Shown: positions 34,252 through 43,552, counted from the first letter of the stretch. The stretch is 64,000 nucleotides of DNA from Pedobacter sp. ok626 (GCF_900100435.1 NZ_FNEX01000003.1:1-64000); one strand, 5' to 3'. The notes: generated by a model not told the origin, from the sequence alone. Numbers and translations are program-made.

Positions 34252-35700
34252 CTAATAACCTGGATTTTTTGCGATCCCAGGATTCGCCATTCTTTCTACT
34301 TCAGGAATGGGCTGCAACCTTCTAAAATCAGTAGTCAGCACATTTGGATAAGCAGAATAAGCTTTAGCACCCATGTTCTGACGGGTAAAACTCACATTTG
34401 TTCGCATCAGGTCAAAAAACCTTAAGCCTTCAAAAGCCAATTCCTTACGTCTCTCCAATATAATAGCATCAATCAGCGCCTGACCAGTATAGGTATAAGC
34501 AGCAAGTGATGGATCTCTATTTTGCGCAACCATATTCAAATACTGTCTGGCAGTCGGTTCATCATTCAACTTTGCGTAGGATTCCGCTAAGGTCAACAAC
34601 ACCTCGGCATATCTAAATAACTTCACCTCATCCCGATCTGCAATCCCCACATTCTGGTATTTATTTACATAATAAGCCTGGAAGGCACCGGCACCTGCTC
34701 CTCTCGTACTATTCAAAATCAAATCCCTTCTTTTATCGGTTGTGCTGTAAATGGCATAAGTATCATCCGTCACCAAATAATCGCCTATTCCACCTTTTGC
34801 GTACAACCAATCCATTCCTTCAACACCATTATTGGCCACGGCAGTATTACTGAGCTCAAATATCGTCTCTACCTTATCCGTTCTAGGTGTTGTTCCTGCC
34901 CAGTAAGCCGTGAAAGCTGGAGCACCAACAGCCAAAGAATAGCCGGCGTCTTTTACGATCAAAGCGGCATCGCGAGCGCTCGCATAATCTCCTTTATACA
35001 AGTAGGCTCTTGCCTGAATTGCTTTAACTGCAGCTTTAGATATGAAATTAGTATTGGTCACATGGATAGCTGGCGGCGTTGCCGGCATCATCGCATACGC
35101 TTTATCCAAATCACTGATAATTTGCGCATATACTTCCGCCACCGTATTTCTTGGCGGCAGAATCAATACCCCTGCTTTATCAGATGAAATGGTGATCAGT
35201 GGGACACCATCTGCAGAAGGGTTCACCGTATAAGGTTTACCGTACCAGTTAACCAAATTAAGGTATAGCAAGGCTCTTAAAGCATAAGCTTCTCCCCTCA
35301 ACTGGCTCGAATTCACACTTTCTTTCAAGTCAGAACCAATGATTCTATTGGCTTGCAATATCGCATAATAACTCTGTGCCCAAATATAGCGCGGCTCAGT
35401 AGCGTTCTCTGCAAAAGAGTAATTGTTCAGTGTAAGCAGTCTACCTGAATTTGAACTACTCAGGTAAACATTGTCAGCCAGTATATCGCCCATAACAACA
35501 GAATTCCGCCCAAATAAAAAGTAACTCTGCAAAATCCTGTAAGTACCCGCAAGGGCCTCCATCATGTCGCCATCAGTCAATATGGCTTTATCTACTGCAA
35601 CTGCAACTGAGGGATCCTCCTTTAGGAAATCTTTACTACAAGAGGTAGTCAACGTGATCAACAAGAGCAGGAAAGATATATATGTATGTCTAGTTTTCAT
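34252..35700 (-). CDS. SusD/RagB-family outer-membrane glycan-binding lipoprotein
   Basis: 482 residues. A lipoprotein signal ends in TLTTSC (Cys21). SusD marks include MMEALAGTYRILQSYF, SQLRGEAYALRALLYLNLVNWYG, VKLFRYAEVLLTLAESYAKL and the C-terminal ERRKELAFEGLRFFDLMR. It is more compact than the other SusD of the locus. It works with the SusC encoded 10 bases upstream as the surface lid and binding protein for the oligosaccharide processed by the lyase of the same operon. Confidence 0.93.
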   Translation of the reverse strand: MKTRHTYISFLLLLITLTTSCSKDFLKEDPSVAVAVDKAILTDGDMMEALAGTYRILQSYFLFGRNSVVMGDILADNVYLSSSNSGRLLTLNNYSFAENATEPRYIWAQSYYAILQANRIIGSDLKESVNSSQLRGEAYALRALLYLNLVNWYGKPYTVNPSADGVPLITISSDKAGVLILPPRNTVAEVYAQIISDLDKAYAMMPATPPAIHVTNTNFISKAAVKAIQARAYLYKGDYASARDAALIVKDAGYSLAVGAPAFTAYWAGTTPRTDKVETIFELSNTAVANNGVEGMDWLYAKGGIGDYLVTDDTYAIYSTTDKRRDLILNSTRGAGAGAFQAYYVNKYQNVGIADRDEVKLFRYAEVLLTLAESYAKLNDEPTARQYLNMVAQNRDPSLAAYTYTGQALIDAIILERRKELAFEGLRFFDLMRTNVSFTRQNMGAKAYSAYPNVLTTDFRRLQPIPEVERMANPGIAKNPGY

Positions 35701-35710
35701 CTCAATTTAA

Positions 35711-38700
35711 TTAAAGTCCGACATTAATACCAAAAGTGAATGTTCTGTATTGCAGCATATCCTGGTCATCATAACCGGAATAACCTACCTCAGGGTCAAT
35801 TGGCAATCGTTTATCAAAAGTAATGGTACCTAAATTGGTTGCCCTTCCATAAACAAAAACCTTACTCAAGCCCAACTGCTTAAACAATGCCACATTCTTA
35901 ATATCATAGCCCAGGCTAATATTCCTTAAACGGATATGGTCGCCGCGGTATAAACGGTAAGTACTTGTAGATGGGTCGTTGTTCGGATTTGTTGCATATT
36001 TAGGCACATCTGTAACCTGACCAACTGTTGTCCACCTATGATCAAAAATATACTGATACTTATTGTACAGGTATTGAGATGCATTGGTAAAGTAAATATC
36101 AGCAGCACTGGTCACCCAATAGCCCAAATTATAATTTACATCTACGCTTAAACTCAATCCTTTGTAAGAAAACGTATTATTAAAGCCTCCCGTAACCTTA
36201 GGAATAGCTTGTTTGTCTAACAGAATCAAGCTTGCATCTGCAATTTTATTCGTTGTTTCAGTGCGGCTCGCATCTTTGTAAAATAAGGCATCGCCATTTT
36301 GAGGATCCACACGAGCAAACTCTTTCATGTAGTAAGTATTAAAGCTGTAACCCTCTTTCAAATAAAACGAGCCATTCTGCACAGGTGTATTTTCAGGCAA
36401 ACGGGTAATTTCATTTTTATTGAAAGCGGCGTTAAGGTTAGAATACCATCTAAAATCATTTACCCTCAACAAATCACCTTTTAAGGTCAACTCCCAACCT
36501 CTATTCGCCATTGCGCCAATATTCTTGCCAACTGAAGAAAAACCTGTAGTTAACGAAGTCGGAACATTGCGGATCAGACCGTAAATATTGTTATAATAGT
36601 AATCAACCGTCAACATAAACCTATCCTGAACAAATCCAATATCCAGACCTGCATCAAATTTCTTAGAAGTTTCCCAACGTTGGTCAACATTACCACTGGA
36701 TGAATACTGCTGACCAGTGTAACCGGCATAACTATAAGAGCTGCTATAACCTACCTGAGGCACCCAGGCATAATTACCCATACTGGCATTTCCGGTAGTA
36801 CCGTACGAAGATCTCAGTTTAAAAGAAGACATCACATGCTGCTTTTTAAAGAATTCTTCCTGATGTACATTCCAGGTACCACCCACAGAATAAAAGTAAG
36901 CCCCCTGGTTTTTGGTAGGGAATCTCGACGAACCGTCTCTTCTTACAGAAGCACTCAAGGCATATTTGTTTTTAAAATTCACATCAGCAAGGGCATATAG
37001 CGAATTAAAAGAGTAATTACTGTACTGCCCAAAAGCACCATTAGGCGTTGCTGCGTTAGAGAGTGCAGTCAACTCAGATTGTGCTGAAGGAAAACCAAAA
37101 CCATCGGCAGCCAATAAATACTCTTTTGAACGCTGAGCCTCATAACCCAAAGCAGCAGTCACATAAAAATCCTTATCGCCATTTATATCATAGCGATAAT
37201 CAACCTGATTACGCGCCAACCAGTTAAAGTACCTGGTGTAGTAGTTTTTACTACGTCCTTTAAGCCCGGCACCATCTCCCATCACTGCATTCAGAAACAA
37301 GGTTTCTTCTAAGGTGTTGTAGTCCACACTAAAATAACTAGTGTAATTTAGTTTATCCCAGATGTTCCATTTAAGTTGGGTGTTTCCCAAAATACGCGTT
37401 TGCGACAAGTATTTTTTGTCATTATCGGCAATCCACAATGGATTGTAGATACCCGGGAAATTGGTATTCCCAACATTCGACGTATTGATTGATCCATCAT
37501 CGTTATAAGCACGCTGAAAAGGTCTTAAAACACGTGAGGCCCATGTCGGACTACCCGAAAACTGCGTACCGTAAGGCGTATTCTGACCTACATTAGAGAA
37601 ATTAATACCCGCTGTAAGTTGGAATCTTTTACTGATCTGATGATCAAAATTGAACAAACCTGAGATTCTTTTTAAATCAGAGCCGATAGTCGTAGCTTCC
37701 TGTTGAAAATAGCCAGCCGAAGCAAAAAGTTTTGTTTGCTCAGTTCCACCATTCATACTCACATTATACTGCTGCTGTCTACCAGTTCGTGTCACCAAAT
37801 CGTACCAATTGTTGCTCTTTCCACTGTTTAGGCCGTAATTCTCAGCAGCCGTTTCCACCAGCGTTGGGGTGCTGCCAGAATTTGTTAGCGCTTCTCTAAA
37901 TAACACAGCGTAATCATCGGCATTCAAAACTTTTCCTGCATCAGGGTTATCCATAGCTTTAGAAGAGCCATATTCAGCATCTACACGGATTTGAGTTTTC
38001 CCGCTTTTACCTCTTTTTGTAGTAATACGAATTACCCCCGCACTTCCACGAGAACCGTATAAAGCTGTCGCAGCGGCGTCCTTAAGCACATCCACACTTT
38101 CAATGTCATTTTGATTTAACCCCGCTAATGCATTAGCCGTGGTAGAGTTGTAACCTAATTTTCCTGAGTTTACAATCATATTATCAATTACAATCAAAGG
38201 ATTGGAATTCAAAGAAAGTGAACCAAGACCCCTGATTCTTATATCTACGTTTGCACCAGGTTGTCCACTGGTTGTTGGCGCAGTCAAACCCGCTATTTGT
38301 CCCTGCAAGGTCTGCGCAAATGTAGAATAAGGCTTATTCTCCATCACATCACCTTTAATCGAACTAATCGCACTGGTATTTGCTGCAAGCGTCGTCGTCC
38401 TATAGCCGTCCGATATTACCACCTCATCCAGCGTTTTCACGTCCACCTTTAGCACTACATTGATCTGACTCTTGTTTGCCACAACCTGTTGTGGGATAAA
38501 GCCAATCATTTTAAAGGTCAGCGTAGCTCCTTCGGGCACATTCGTTAGTTGATAACGGCCATTTCCATCCGTTGAAGTAGCCTGAGAACTACCAGACACC
38601 TGAACCGACACGCCTGGTAATGGCTCACCGTCAACACCGGTTACTCTACCACTAACATTTATAGTTTGAATTTTATTACCCGCGTTTAACCCATATCCAT

Positions 38701-38872
38701 TAGCCTTTAGGTGATAACCAAAGGATGACGCAGGAAAAACATCAGGACTATAGTTTGCCGCCGATACCTGGGCGCTAAACAAACCTACCACTGCAAAACC
38801 TAATGTAGAATTGAGTGTGACTTTGCGAAAAAGAGCCTGGGCCCCATTTTCAATATGAATTTTAAAACTCAT
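35711..38872 (-). CDS. SusC/RagA-family TonB-dependent outer-membrane receptor
   Basis: 1053 residues. A long N-terminal leader (about 70 residues) precedes the carboxypeptidase-regulatory-like domain (VSGRVTGVDGEPLPGVSVQVSG). The plug has LDEVVISDGYRTT and IESVDVLKDAAATALYGSRG, and the barrel ends in TFTFGINVGL. There is no STN domain. It is the first gene of operon I, behind a 286-base leader and the operator at 39159. It imports the oligosaccharide bound by the partner SusD. Confidence 0.94.
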   Translation of the reverse strand: MSFKIHIENGAQALFRKVTLNSTLGFAVVGLFSAQVSAANYSPDVFPASSFGYHLKANGYGLNAGNKIQTINVSGRVTGVDGEPLPGVSVQVSGSSQATSTDGNGRYQLTNVPEGATLTFKMIGFIPQQVVANKSQINVVLKVDVKTLDEVVISDGYRTTTLAANTSAISSIKGDVMENKPYSTFAQTLQGQIAGLTAPTTSGQPGANVDIRIRGLGSLSLNSNPLIVIDNMIVNSGKLGYNSTTANALAGLNQNDIESVDVLKDAAATALYGSRGSAGVIRITTKRGKSGKTQIRVDAEYGSSKAMDNPDAGKVLNADDYAVLFREALTNSGSTPTLVETAAENYGLNSGKSNNWYDLVTRTGRQQQYNVSMNGGTEQTKLFASAGYFQQEATTIGSDLKRISGLFNFDHQISKRFQLTAGINFSNVGQNTPYGTQFSGSPTWASRVLRPFQRAYNDDGSINTSNVGNTNFPGIYNPLWIADNDKKYLSQTRILGNTQLKWNIWDKLNYTSYFSVDYNTLEETLFLNAVMGDGAGLKGRSKNYYTRYFNWLARNQVDYRYDINGDKDFYVTAALGYEAQRSKEYLLAADGFGFPSAQSELTALSNAATPNGAFGQYSNYSFNSLYALADVNFKNKYALSASVRRDGSSRFPTKNQGAYFYSVGGTWNVHQEEFFKKQHVMSSFKLRSSYGTTGNASMGNYAWVPQVGYSSSYSYAGYTGQQYSSSGNVDQRWETSKKFDAGLDIGFVQDRFMLTVDYYYNNIYGLIRNVPTSLTTGFSSVGKNIGAMANRGWELTLKGDLLRVNDFRWYSNLNAAFNKNEITRLPENTPVQNGSFYLKEGYSFNTYYMKEFARVDPQNGDALFYKDASRTETTNKIADASLILLDKQAIPKVTGGFNNTFSYKGLSLSVDVNYNLGYWVTSAADIYFTNASQYLYNKYQYIFDHRWTTVGQVTDVPKYATNPNNDPSTSTYRLYRGDHIRLRNISLGYDIKNVALFKQLGLSKVFVYGRATNLGTITFDKRLPIDPEVGYSGYDDQDMLQYRTFTFGINVGL

Positions 38873-39158
38873 ACATTTTTAATTAAATGATTAAAAATTA
38901 AATTATTAATTCTGGTGGTTCAACTCAATTACCAATATGCTATCTATGGCAATTTACGCAATAGATGATTTAGGCATGAGTCCTAAATGTCTTGTCTAAT
39001 TATCAATCATACTCCTCCGTTTTTTAGTTATACAGTTTTGTGCTTGCTTTCAGGATTTCTAATCCCGAAACGTCCCGATCATGGTAACAACTATGGTGTG
39101 TACGCTACCGTTTTCCAGACGGCTCAAATGGTTTTATATTTTGGTTAGGCTCTTAATA
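38873..39158 (-). other. Long 5' leader region of operon I
   Basis: 286 bases between operator and susC ATG, with no gene. On the transcript strand it contains small hairpins such as GGATT-AGA-AATCC and GGTA...TACC-type pairings around 39055-39110. The length matches the leader of operon II (278 bases). Confidence 0.4.
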
Positions 39159-39189
39159 TGTATACAAATATATAACTTTTTTGTAAACA
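39159..39189. promoter_or_regulatory. Paired-box GntR operator/promoter of operon I
   Basis: GTATAC at 39160-39165 and GTAAAC at 39183-39188, starts 23 bp apart. The left half and spacer are identical to the site at 22323. On the minus strand TATATTTG (39165-39172) is a -7-like element for the susC-susD-DUF5009-lyase operon. Confidence 0.7.
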
Positions 39190-39362
39190 AAATAATTTAA
39201 TTGATTTTTTTATTAAAATAATATTGTCCCAAGCCTCTTCAGAATTAAGCGTACAATCTACTGTTATTCAATAGTATATAAATTAGAAAATGGAACACCA
39301 GTTAAAAACGGTCTACAAACTCAGCATAAGAAGGAATTAAAAATTCATTTTTTAATAAATTA

Positions 39363-39393
39363 TGTAAACTAAAAAACGCCAAAAAAGTATACA
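39363..39393. promoter_or_regulatory. Paired-box GntR operator of operon V
   Basis: GTAAAC at 39364-39369 and GTATAC at 39387-39392, starts 23 bp apart, 24 bases before the ATG of the SMP-30 gene on the plus strand. A TATATTTA -7-like stretch follows at about 39401-39408, so the site lies over or just upstream of the promoter. Confidence 0.66.
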
Positions 39394-39416
39394 TTAGATA
39401 TATATTTAGAATTAAA

Positions 39417-40283
39417 ATGAAAGCCAGGCTTGTAATTGACACCCAATCTACCTTAGGCGAAGGCCCTATATGGAGTCCTATAGCCCAAAAACTCTATTGG
39501 GTAGACATCGACCGTTGCTTGTTGCATTGGTACGATCCGGCCATTCAACTTCATCAAAGCATAGTTTTTGATCAAAAGATAAGCACTGTGGTTCCAAGCA
39601 CTGATGGAGCGCTGATCCTTGCAATGAAAGATGGAGTGTATAGCTATGATACAGCCAATAGCAAACTACAACTGATTGTTTCTAATCCAGAAAATAGTAC
39701 GACAGGTAACCGATTTAACGATGGAAAATGTGACCCTTCCGGGCGACTATGGCTGGGTACAATGGGTAATCAGCAATCAGCCGCTTTATACCGCATAGAT
39801 GCTGACTACAATATACAAACCATGGTAAGCAACATCAGTACCTCAAATGGCATTGTGTGGTCATTGGATCAAAAAAGCATGTATTACATCGACAGTAACA
39901 CCTATAAAGTAATTGCTTATGACTTTGATAACCAAACAGGTCAAATATCAAACCCTCAGGAAGTGATTACCATTCCAACTAACATGGGGATGCCTGATGG
40001 CTCCACCTTGGATTCTGAAGGCATGATTTGGATTGCTCTCTGGGGAGGTTATGCTGTTACCAGGTGGAACCCAGAGAACGGAAAGCTATTGGCAACAATA
40101 GCCGTTCCTTCAAAAAATGTTACCGCTTGTGCATTTGGAGGAAAAAAACTAGACTTGCTTTACATCACAACAGCACAAGCATCAGATACAGATCTAAACC
40201 AGCAGCCAAACAGTGGCGGGTTGTTTGTAGTAAAACCAGGAACAAGAGGAATTGAAGCAAATTTTTTCCAAAATAAACGCTAA
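39417..40283 (+). CDS. SMP-30/gluconolactonase-family lactonase
   Basis: 288 residues, a six-bladed propeller of the SMP-30/gluconolactonase/LRE type. Family marks are LGEGPIWSPIAQKLYWVDID with the first metal-binding Glu, NRFNDGKCDPSGRLWLGTMG with the Asn/Asp pocket, SNGIVWSLDQKSMYYIDS and GMPDGSTLDSEGMIWIALWGG. It hydrolyses sugar lactones, such as those made by sugar dehydrogenases of this locus, to aldonic acids. No signal peptide, so cytoplasmic. It starts operon V, 3 bases before the second Gfo/Idh gene, and is the only plus-strand unit of the regulon. Confidence 0.9.
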   Translation: MKARLVIDTQSTLGEGPIWSPIAQKLYWVDIDRCLLHWYDPAIQLHQSIVFDQKISTVVPSTDGALILAMKDGVYSYDTANSKLQLIVSNPENSTTGNRFNDGKCDPSGRLWLGTMGNQQSAALYRIDADYNIQTMVSNISTSNGIVWSLDQKSMYYIDSNTYKVIAYDFDNQTGQISNPQEVITIPTNMGMPDGSTLDSEGMIWIALWGGYAVTRWNPENGKLLATIAVPSKNVTACAFGGKKLDLLYITTAQASDTDLNQQPNSGGLFVVKPGTRGIEANFFQNKR

Positions 40284-40286
40284 ACT

Positions 40287-41300
40287 ATGGCAAAGACATC
40301 ATTTAACCGACGGGACTTTATTAAATCTGCAGCACTGGCTGGAGCTGGCATGAGCTTAAACCTATCCCCCTTGTCTTCATTTGCAAAGGACGTTTCATCA
40401 GGCAAAGGCAAAAGAGTAGGTATTATTGGTCTAGATACCACGCATAGTATCGCTTTTACAAAAGCCTTAAACGACGCTAATGCTGGGCCAGAATATGCAG
40501 GCTATCGCGTTGTAGCCGCATATCCCTATGGCAGCAGAGATATTGAACTTTGCATTAAACGGATACCGGTTGAAACGGAGGAAATCAAGAAATACGGGGT
40601 AAAAATTACTGGCTCTATAGCGCAGTTATTGAAAGAAGTTGATGTGGTCTTGTTGGAGACTAACGACGGAAGGCTTCATCTGGAGCAAGCACTGGAAGTA
40701 TTAAAAGCGGGCAAGCCACTTTTCATTGATAAACCAATGGCAGCTTCATTTAAAGACGGAGCTGCGATCTTTAAAGCCGCAGAAAAGTATAAAGTACCGG
40801 TGTTCTCTTCATCTTCACTGAGGTTTATGTCTGCCATTAAGGATGTGAATACAGGTAAATACGGAAAAGTAACAGGCGCTGATACCTATAGCCCTGCCTA
40901 CCTCGAAAAAACACACACAGATTTATTTTGGTATGGGATACATGGTGTAGAAACACTTTTTTCGGTAATGGGACCAGGCTGTAAACAGGTTACACAATTT
41001 TCCGCTGGGGATACGGATGTGGTTATCGGTACCTGGGCAGACAACAGAATCGGGACATACAGAGGTCTGCGCTCCGGTAAAACCGATTTTGGCGGAACTT
41101 GCTATTGTGAGAAAGAGATTGTACAGTTAGGCCCATATGTAGGTTATGCCCCCCTACTTATAGAGATTATCCAATTTTTCGAATCTGGAAAACCACCTGT
41201 ATCAAGTAGGGAGACATTAGAAATTTTAGCCTTTATGGAAGCGGCGGCAGAAAGTAAACGCCAGGCTGGTAAACCCGTGGCGATGCCAGCATTTAGTTAG
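40287..41300 (+). CDS. Exported Gfo/Idh/MocA-like oxidoreductase (Tat signal), atypical
   Basis: 337 residues. The Tat signal is FNRRDFIKSAALAGAGMSL. The nucleotide-binding loop reads VGIIGLDTTHSIAF, not the common GxGxxG, and the catalytic EKP is DKP in FIDKPMAASF. These changes place it in a divergent Gfo/Idh branch. It is coupled to the SMP-30 gene (3-base gap). It probably acts in the periplasm on the same sugar as the other Gfo/Idh enzyme of operon IV, for example in the reverse or an isomer-specific step. Its 3' end overlaps the convergent lipoprotein gene by 8 bases. Confidence 0.82.
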   Translation: MAKTSFNRRDFIKSAALAGAGMSLNLSPLSSFAKDVSSGKGKRVGIIGLDTTHSIAFTKALNDANAGPEYAGYRVVAAYPYGSRDIELCIKRIPVETEEIKKYGVKITGSIAQLLKEVDVVLLETNDGRLHLEQALEVLKAGKPLFIDKPMAASFKDGAAIFKAAEKYKVPVFSSSSLRFMSAIKDVNTGKYGKVTGADTYSPAYLEKTHTDLFWYGIHGVETLFSVMGPGCKQVTQFSAGDTDVVIGTWADNRIGTYRGLRSGKTDFGGTCYCEKEIVQLGPYVGYAPLLIEIIQFFESGKPPVSSRETLEILAFMEAAAESKRQAGKPVAMPAFS

Positions 41301-42030
41301 CCAGCTTAACCACTGGCTTGCCATTAACACATTCTATCTTTTCCACTTTTACTTTGGATGGAACGTAATCCGCTTGACCTTGGGCCCGAAGAATACGATA
41401 TTTCAATCCGTTATAAAGAGAAACCTTTTTCTTAAGTACTGAGAAATCTTGGGTCCTCAAATAAGGGATAAATTCAACCTCCATAATTTTATCTTTTATT
41501 AAGGCGGTTGGCAACCATGCCGATTCGCTAGTGCAGGTCTGTGCGTTTACGATAGCCATAATCTCATCATAGGTTTTTGTAGCAAGAGGTCCTGCCTCTT
41601 CAATACTGATATTTTTAGAACTAACCAGCTGCACTGTATCCGCATTGCATTCCAGTCGGATAGGCTGTTCAGTTATCCAAATAGATTCATAGCATGGATC
41701 AATGATGATACCCATTCTCACCATGGCATCTACCTGTTTACCCAATAAATCGAAATACTCCTTTTTCAGCTTGTTAAAGTTATTTACATCTGATGATTTG
41801 ACGGTATAATATGAAGTAGAGCAGCCTGTTGAGATCTCTTGTATAGATACATTGTCCTTTTGACTGCAGGGAACATGAGATGCAAGCGTCTTAATTTCGG
41901 TTAGCTTGGCCTCTGCCATCTTTCCCCATTCATTAACGGTAGTTTCGTCTTTTTTACAGCCTAGAAATAAAAACATTAAAGCCAGTACAATAGTCAGTGG
42001 TTTGGTCGTAGCGTTGAGATAGTTAGTCAT
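41293..42030 (-). CDS. Lipoprotein of unknown function
   Basis: 245 residues from the ATG at 42030. The signal ends in LMFLFLGC, a clear lipobox. The mature protein has six or more Cys (HVPCSQKDN, STGCSTSY, IDPCYES, LECNAD, AQTCTSES, IECVNG), which suggests disulfide bonds in the periplasm or on the cell surface. No family was recognised. The frame extends 11 codons further upstream, but this ATG gives the standard signal length. The stop overlaps the end of the convergent Gfo/Idh gene. Confidence 0.7.
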   Translation of the reverse strand: MTNYLNATTKPLTIVLALMFLFLGCKKDETTVNEWGKMAEAKLTEIKTLASHVPCSQKDNVSIQEISTGCSTSYYTVKSSDVNNFNKLKKEYFDLLGKQVDAMVRMGIIIDPCYESIWITEQPIRLECNADTVQLVSSKNISIEEAGPLATKTYDEIMAIVNAQTCTSESAWLPTALIKDKIMEVEFIPYLRTQDFSVLKKKVSLYNGLKYRILRAQGQADYVPSKVKVEKIECVNGKPVVKLAN

Positions 42031-42078
42031 ATTTTTTTTTGTTGGTTTAAAGGTAAAACGCAACGAAAGACAAAAACG

Positions 42079-42627
42079 CTACAGCAGCAAACCATATATT
42101 TCACTATCCAGGAATTTCCCTTCAAAATAATAGTCTTCTCTAAAATAAGCTTCCTTTATAAAGTTATGCTTGAGCAGGAGTTGCCTTGAAGCATCATTTC
42201 CTGGGTTGATGTTCGCAAATATAGAGTGGAATCCGACAGTATTGAATCCAAAATCAATAGCAGCGACAAGGCCTTCAGAAAGAATCCCCTGTCTCCAGTA
42301 ATCCGGATGTAACATATACCCTATTTCTGCTCTGTGGTTGGCAAGATCTGTTCGCCAATACCCCACATTACCGATCATCAGGTCTGGGTTATCCTTAAGG
42401 GTGATCGCCCAAACCAGACTCATTCCTGTATAAAATTGTTGATTGATGGTTCGAATAGCAGCTTCAGAATCCCTTACAGCTTTTGGCCAGGGGCGGTCTA
42501 TGTAGCGCATAACTTCAGTATTGGTCCGCAATTGGAATAATGCCTGTGCATCTGAAAGCCTCTGTTCACGAAGCAGTAGCCGTTTGGTTTCTATTTCGGG
42601 GAGCCGAGGTAAGTTGATTTGGAGCAT
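42079..42627 (-). CDS. GNAT-family N-acetyltransferase (RimJ/RimL type)
   Basis: 182 residues. The opening IETKRLLLREQRLSDAQALF and the acetyl-CoA motif region AEIGYMLHPDYWRQGILSEGL are typical of Acetyltransf_3 proteins that acetylate ribosomal-protein N-termini or small molecules. The C-terminal FNTVGFHSIFANINPGNDASRQLLLKHNF block is complete. It stands alone between unrelated genes; the acceptor substrate is unknown. Confidence 0.88.
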   Translation of the reverse strand: MLQINLPRLPEIETKRLLLREQRLSDAQALFQLRTNTEVMRYIDRPWPKAVRDSEAAIRTINQQFYTGMSLVWAITLKDNPDLMIGNVGYWRTDLANHRAEIGYMLHPDYWRQGILSEGLVAAIDFGFNTVGFHSIFANINPGNDASRQLLLKHNFIKEAYFREDYYFEGKFLDSEIYGLLL

Positions 42628-42687
42628 TGGAGTTATGGAGCTAAACGTAATAGTAATAGATGCATATTCATAAAATCGCTTTTAGTT

Positions 42688-42918
42688 TTACAAGCGATAC
42701 CGAAGTTTAATGTTTCTTCCTATCGCTTTAAGTAAACCAGGATGATCACTTACAGTTGCATCTACCGCTTCCCAATCTCCTTTTGAGTTGCATGCAAGCT
42801 GATACTCTTTTCCTTCCAGGCTAATTTGGATGGCATTAGTCTCTTTTGTAATTCCCTTCGTGACGATAATGTAGGTATAATCCTTTTCGTCAAAATTGAT
42901 GCGTAGCGGTAAACTCAT
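42688..42918 (-). CDS. Small conserved-looking hypothetical protein
   Basis: 76 residues, compact beta-rich, with FDEKDYTYIIVTKGI and LEGKEYQLACNSKGDWEAVD and a basic end. It has no signal or membrane segment. On the minus strand a perfect TATATTTG lies 4 bases before the ATG, so the transcript may be nearly leaderless. No family was recognised. Confidence 0.6.
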   Translation of the reverse strand: MSLPLRINFDEKDYTYIIVTKGITKETNAIQISLEGKEYQLACNSKGDWEAVDATVSDHPGLLKAIGRNIKLRYRL

Positions 42919-42982
42919 AATGCAAATATAGCGTCGGAAATTAACTTTTATTGTGCTCGTTGTGATTTACATCTCTGAAAAA

Positions 42983-43552
42983 TTATTTTTTCAGTGGTCC
43001 GAGATGCTTATAAGTGTTGAGTAATACGCCTGTTGGTGTGCTCAGCGTGCTAACGTATTCCAGTTCCCGCGCGTCAAATTTTTCTGTAAAAATGCGCTTG
43101 CCTTTCCCGAGTAATACCGGATATACGATCAGGACAACCTCATCTATCAATCCCGCGTCAAGCAACAATGAGGTTAGTGATGTACTTCCAGAAAGCACCA
43201 GATCAAGGCCTGCTGTCGACTTCAATTTGCGAAGCCCTTCAATGATGTCCTCGCCTAGATCTTTTACCGGTCCCCATTCCAGGCTCTCCGGTCTATGGGT
43301 AGCAACGTATTTAGTTGCGGCGTTTATAGCGTTCGCCATTGGGAAGTCCCCGGCATTTGGCCAGAAGCGAATCCAGGCATCATAGGTGCGGCGTCCCAGC
43401 AGCAAGTCAAAGTTTGTTCCGTATGCATCAAGTAGCATAGCCATGCCAGCAGGAGTACGATATGGAGCCGTCCAGGCACCATAAGCATAGTCTTCGTCGT
43501 GTTCGATCACGCCGTCAAGCGAAATGTGTTCAAATATTCTGATCTTTCTCAT
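42983..43552 (-). CDS. Dihydrofolate reductase-family (RibD C-terminal) protein
   Basis: 189 residues of the RibD_C/DHFR-like fold. Marks are RIFEHISLDGVIEH at the N-terminus, DLLLGRRTYDAWIRFWP, GLDLVLSGSTSLTSLLLDAGLIDE and VYPVLLGKGKRIF. These stand-alone paralogs are NADPH-binding oxidoreductases of unknown substrate. A second member, of equal length but clearly diverged, is at 48115-48684. Confidence 0.85.
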   Translation of the reverse strand: MRKIRIFEHISLDGVIEHDEDYAYGAWTAPYRTPAGMAMLLDAYGTNFDLLLGRRTYDAWIRFWPNAGDFPMANAINAATKYVATHRPESLEWGPVKDLGEDIIEGLRKLKSTAGLDLVLSGSTSLTSLLLDAGLIDEVVLIVYPVLLGKGKRIFTEKFDARELEYVSTLSTPTGVLLNTYKHLGPLKK

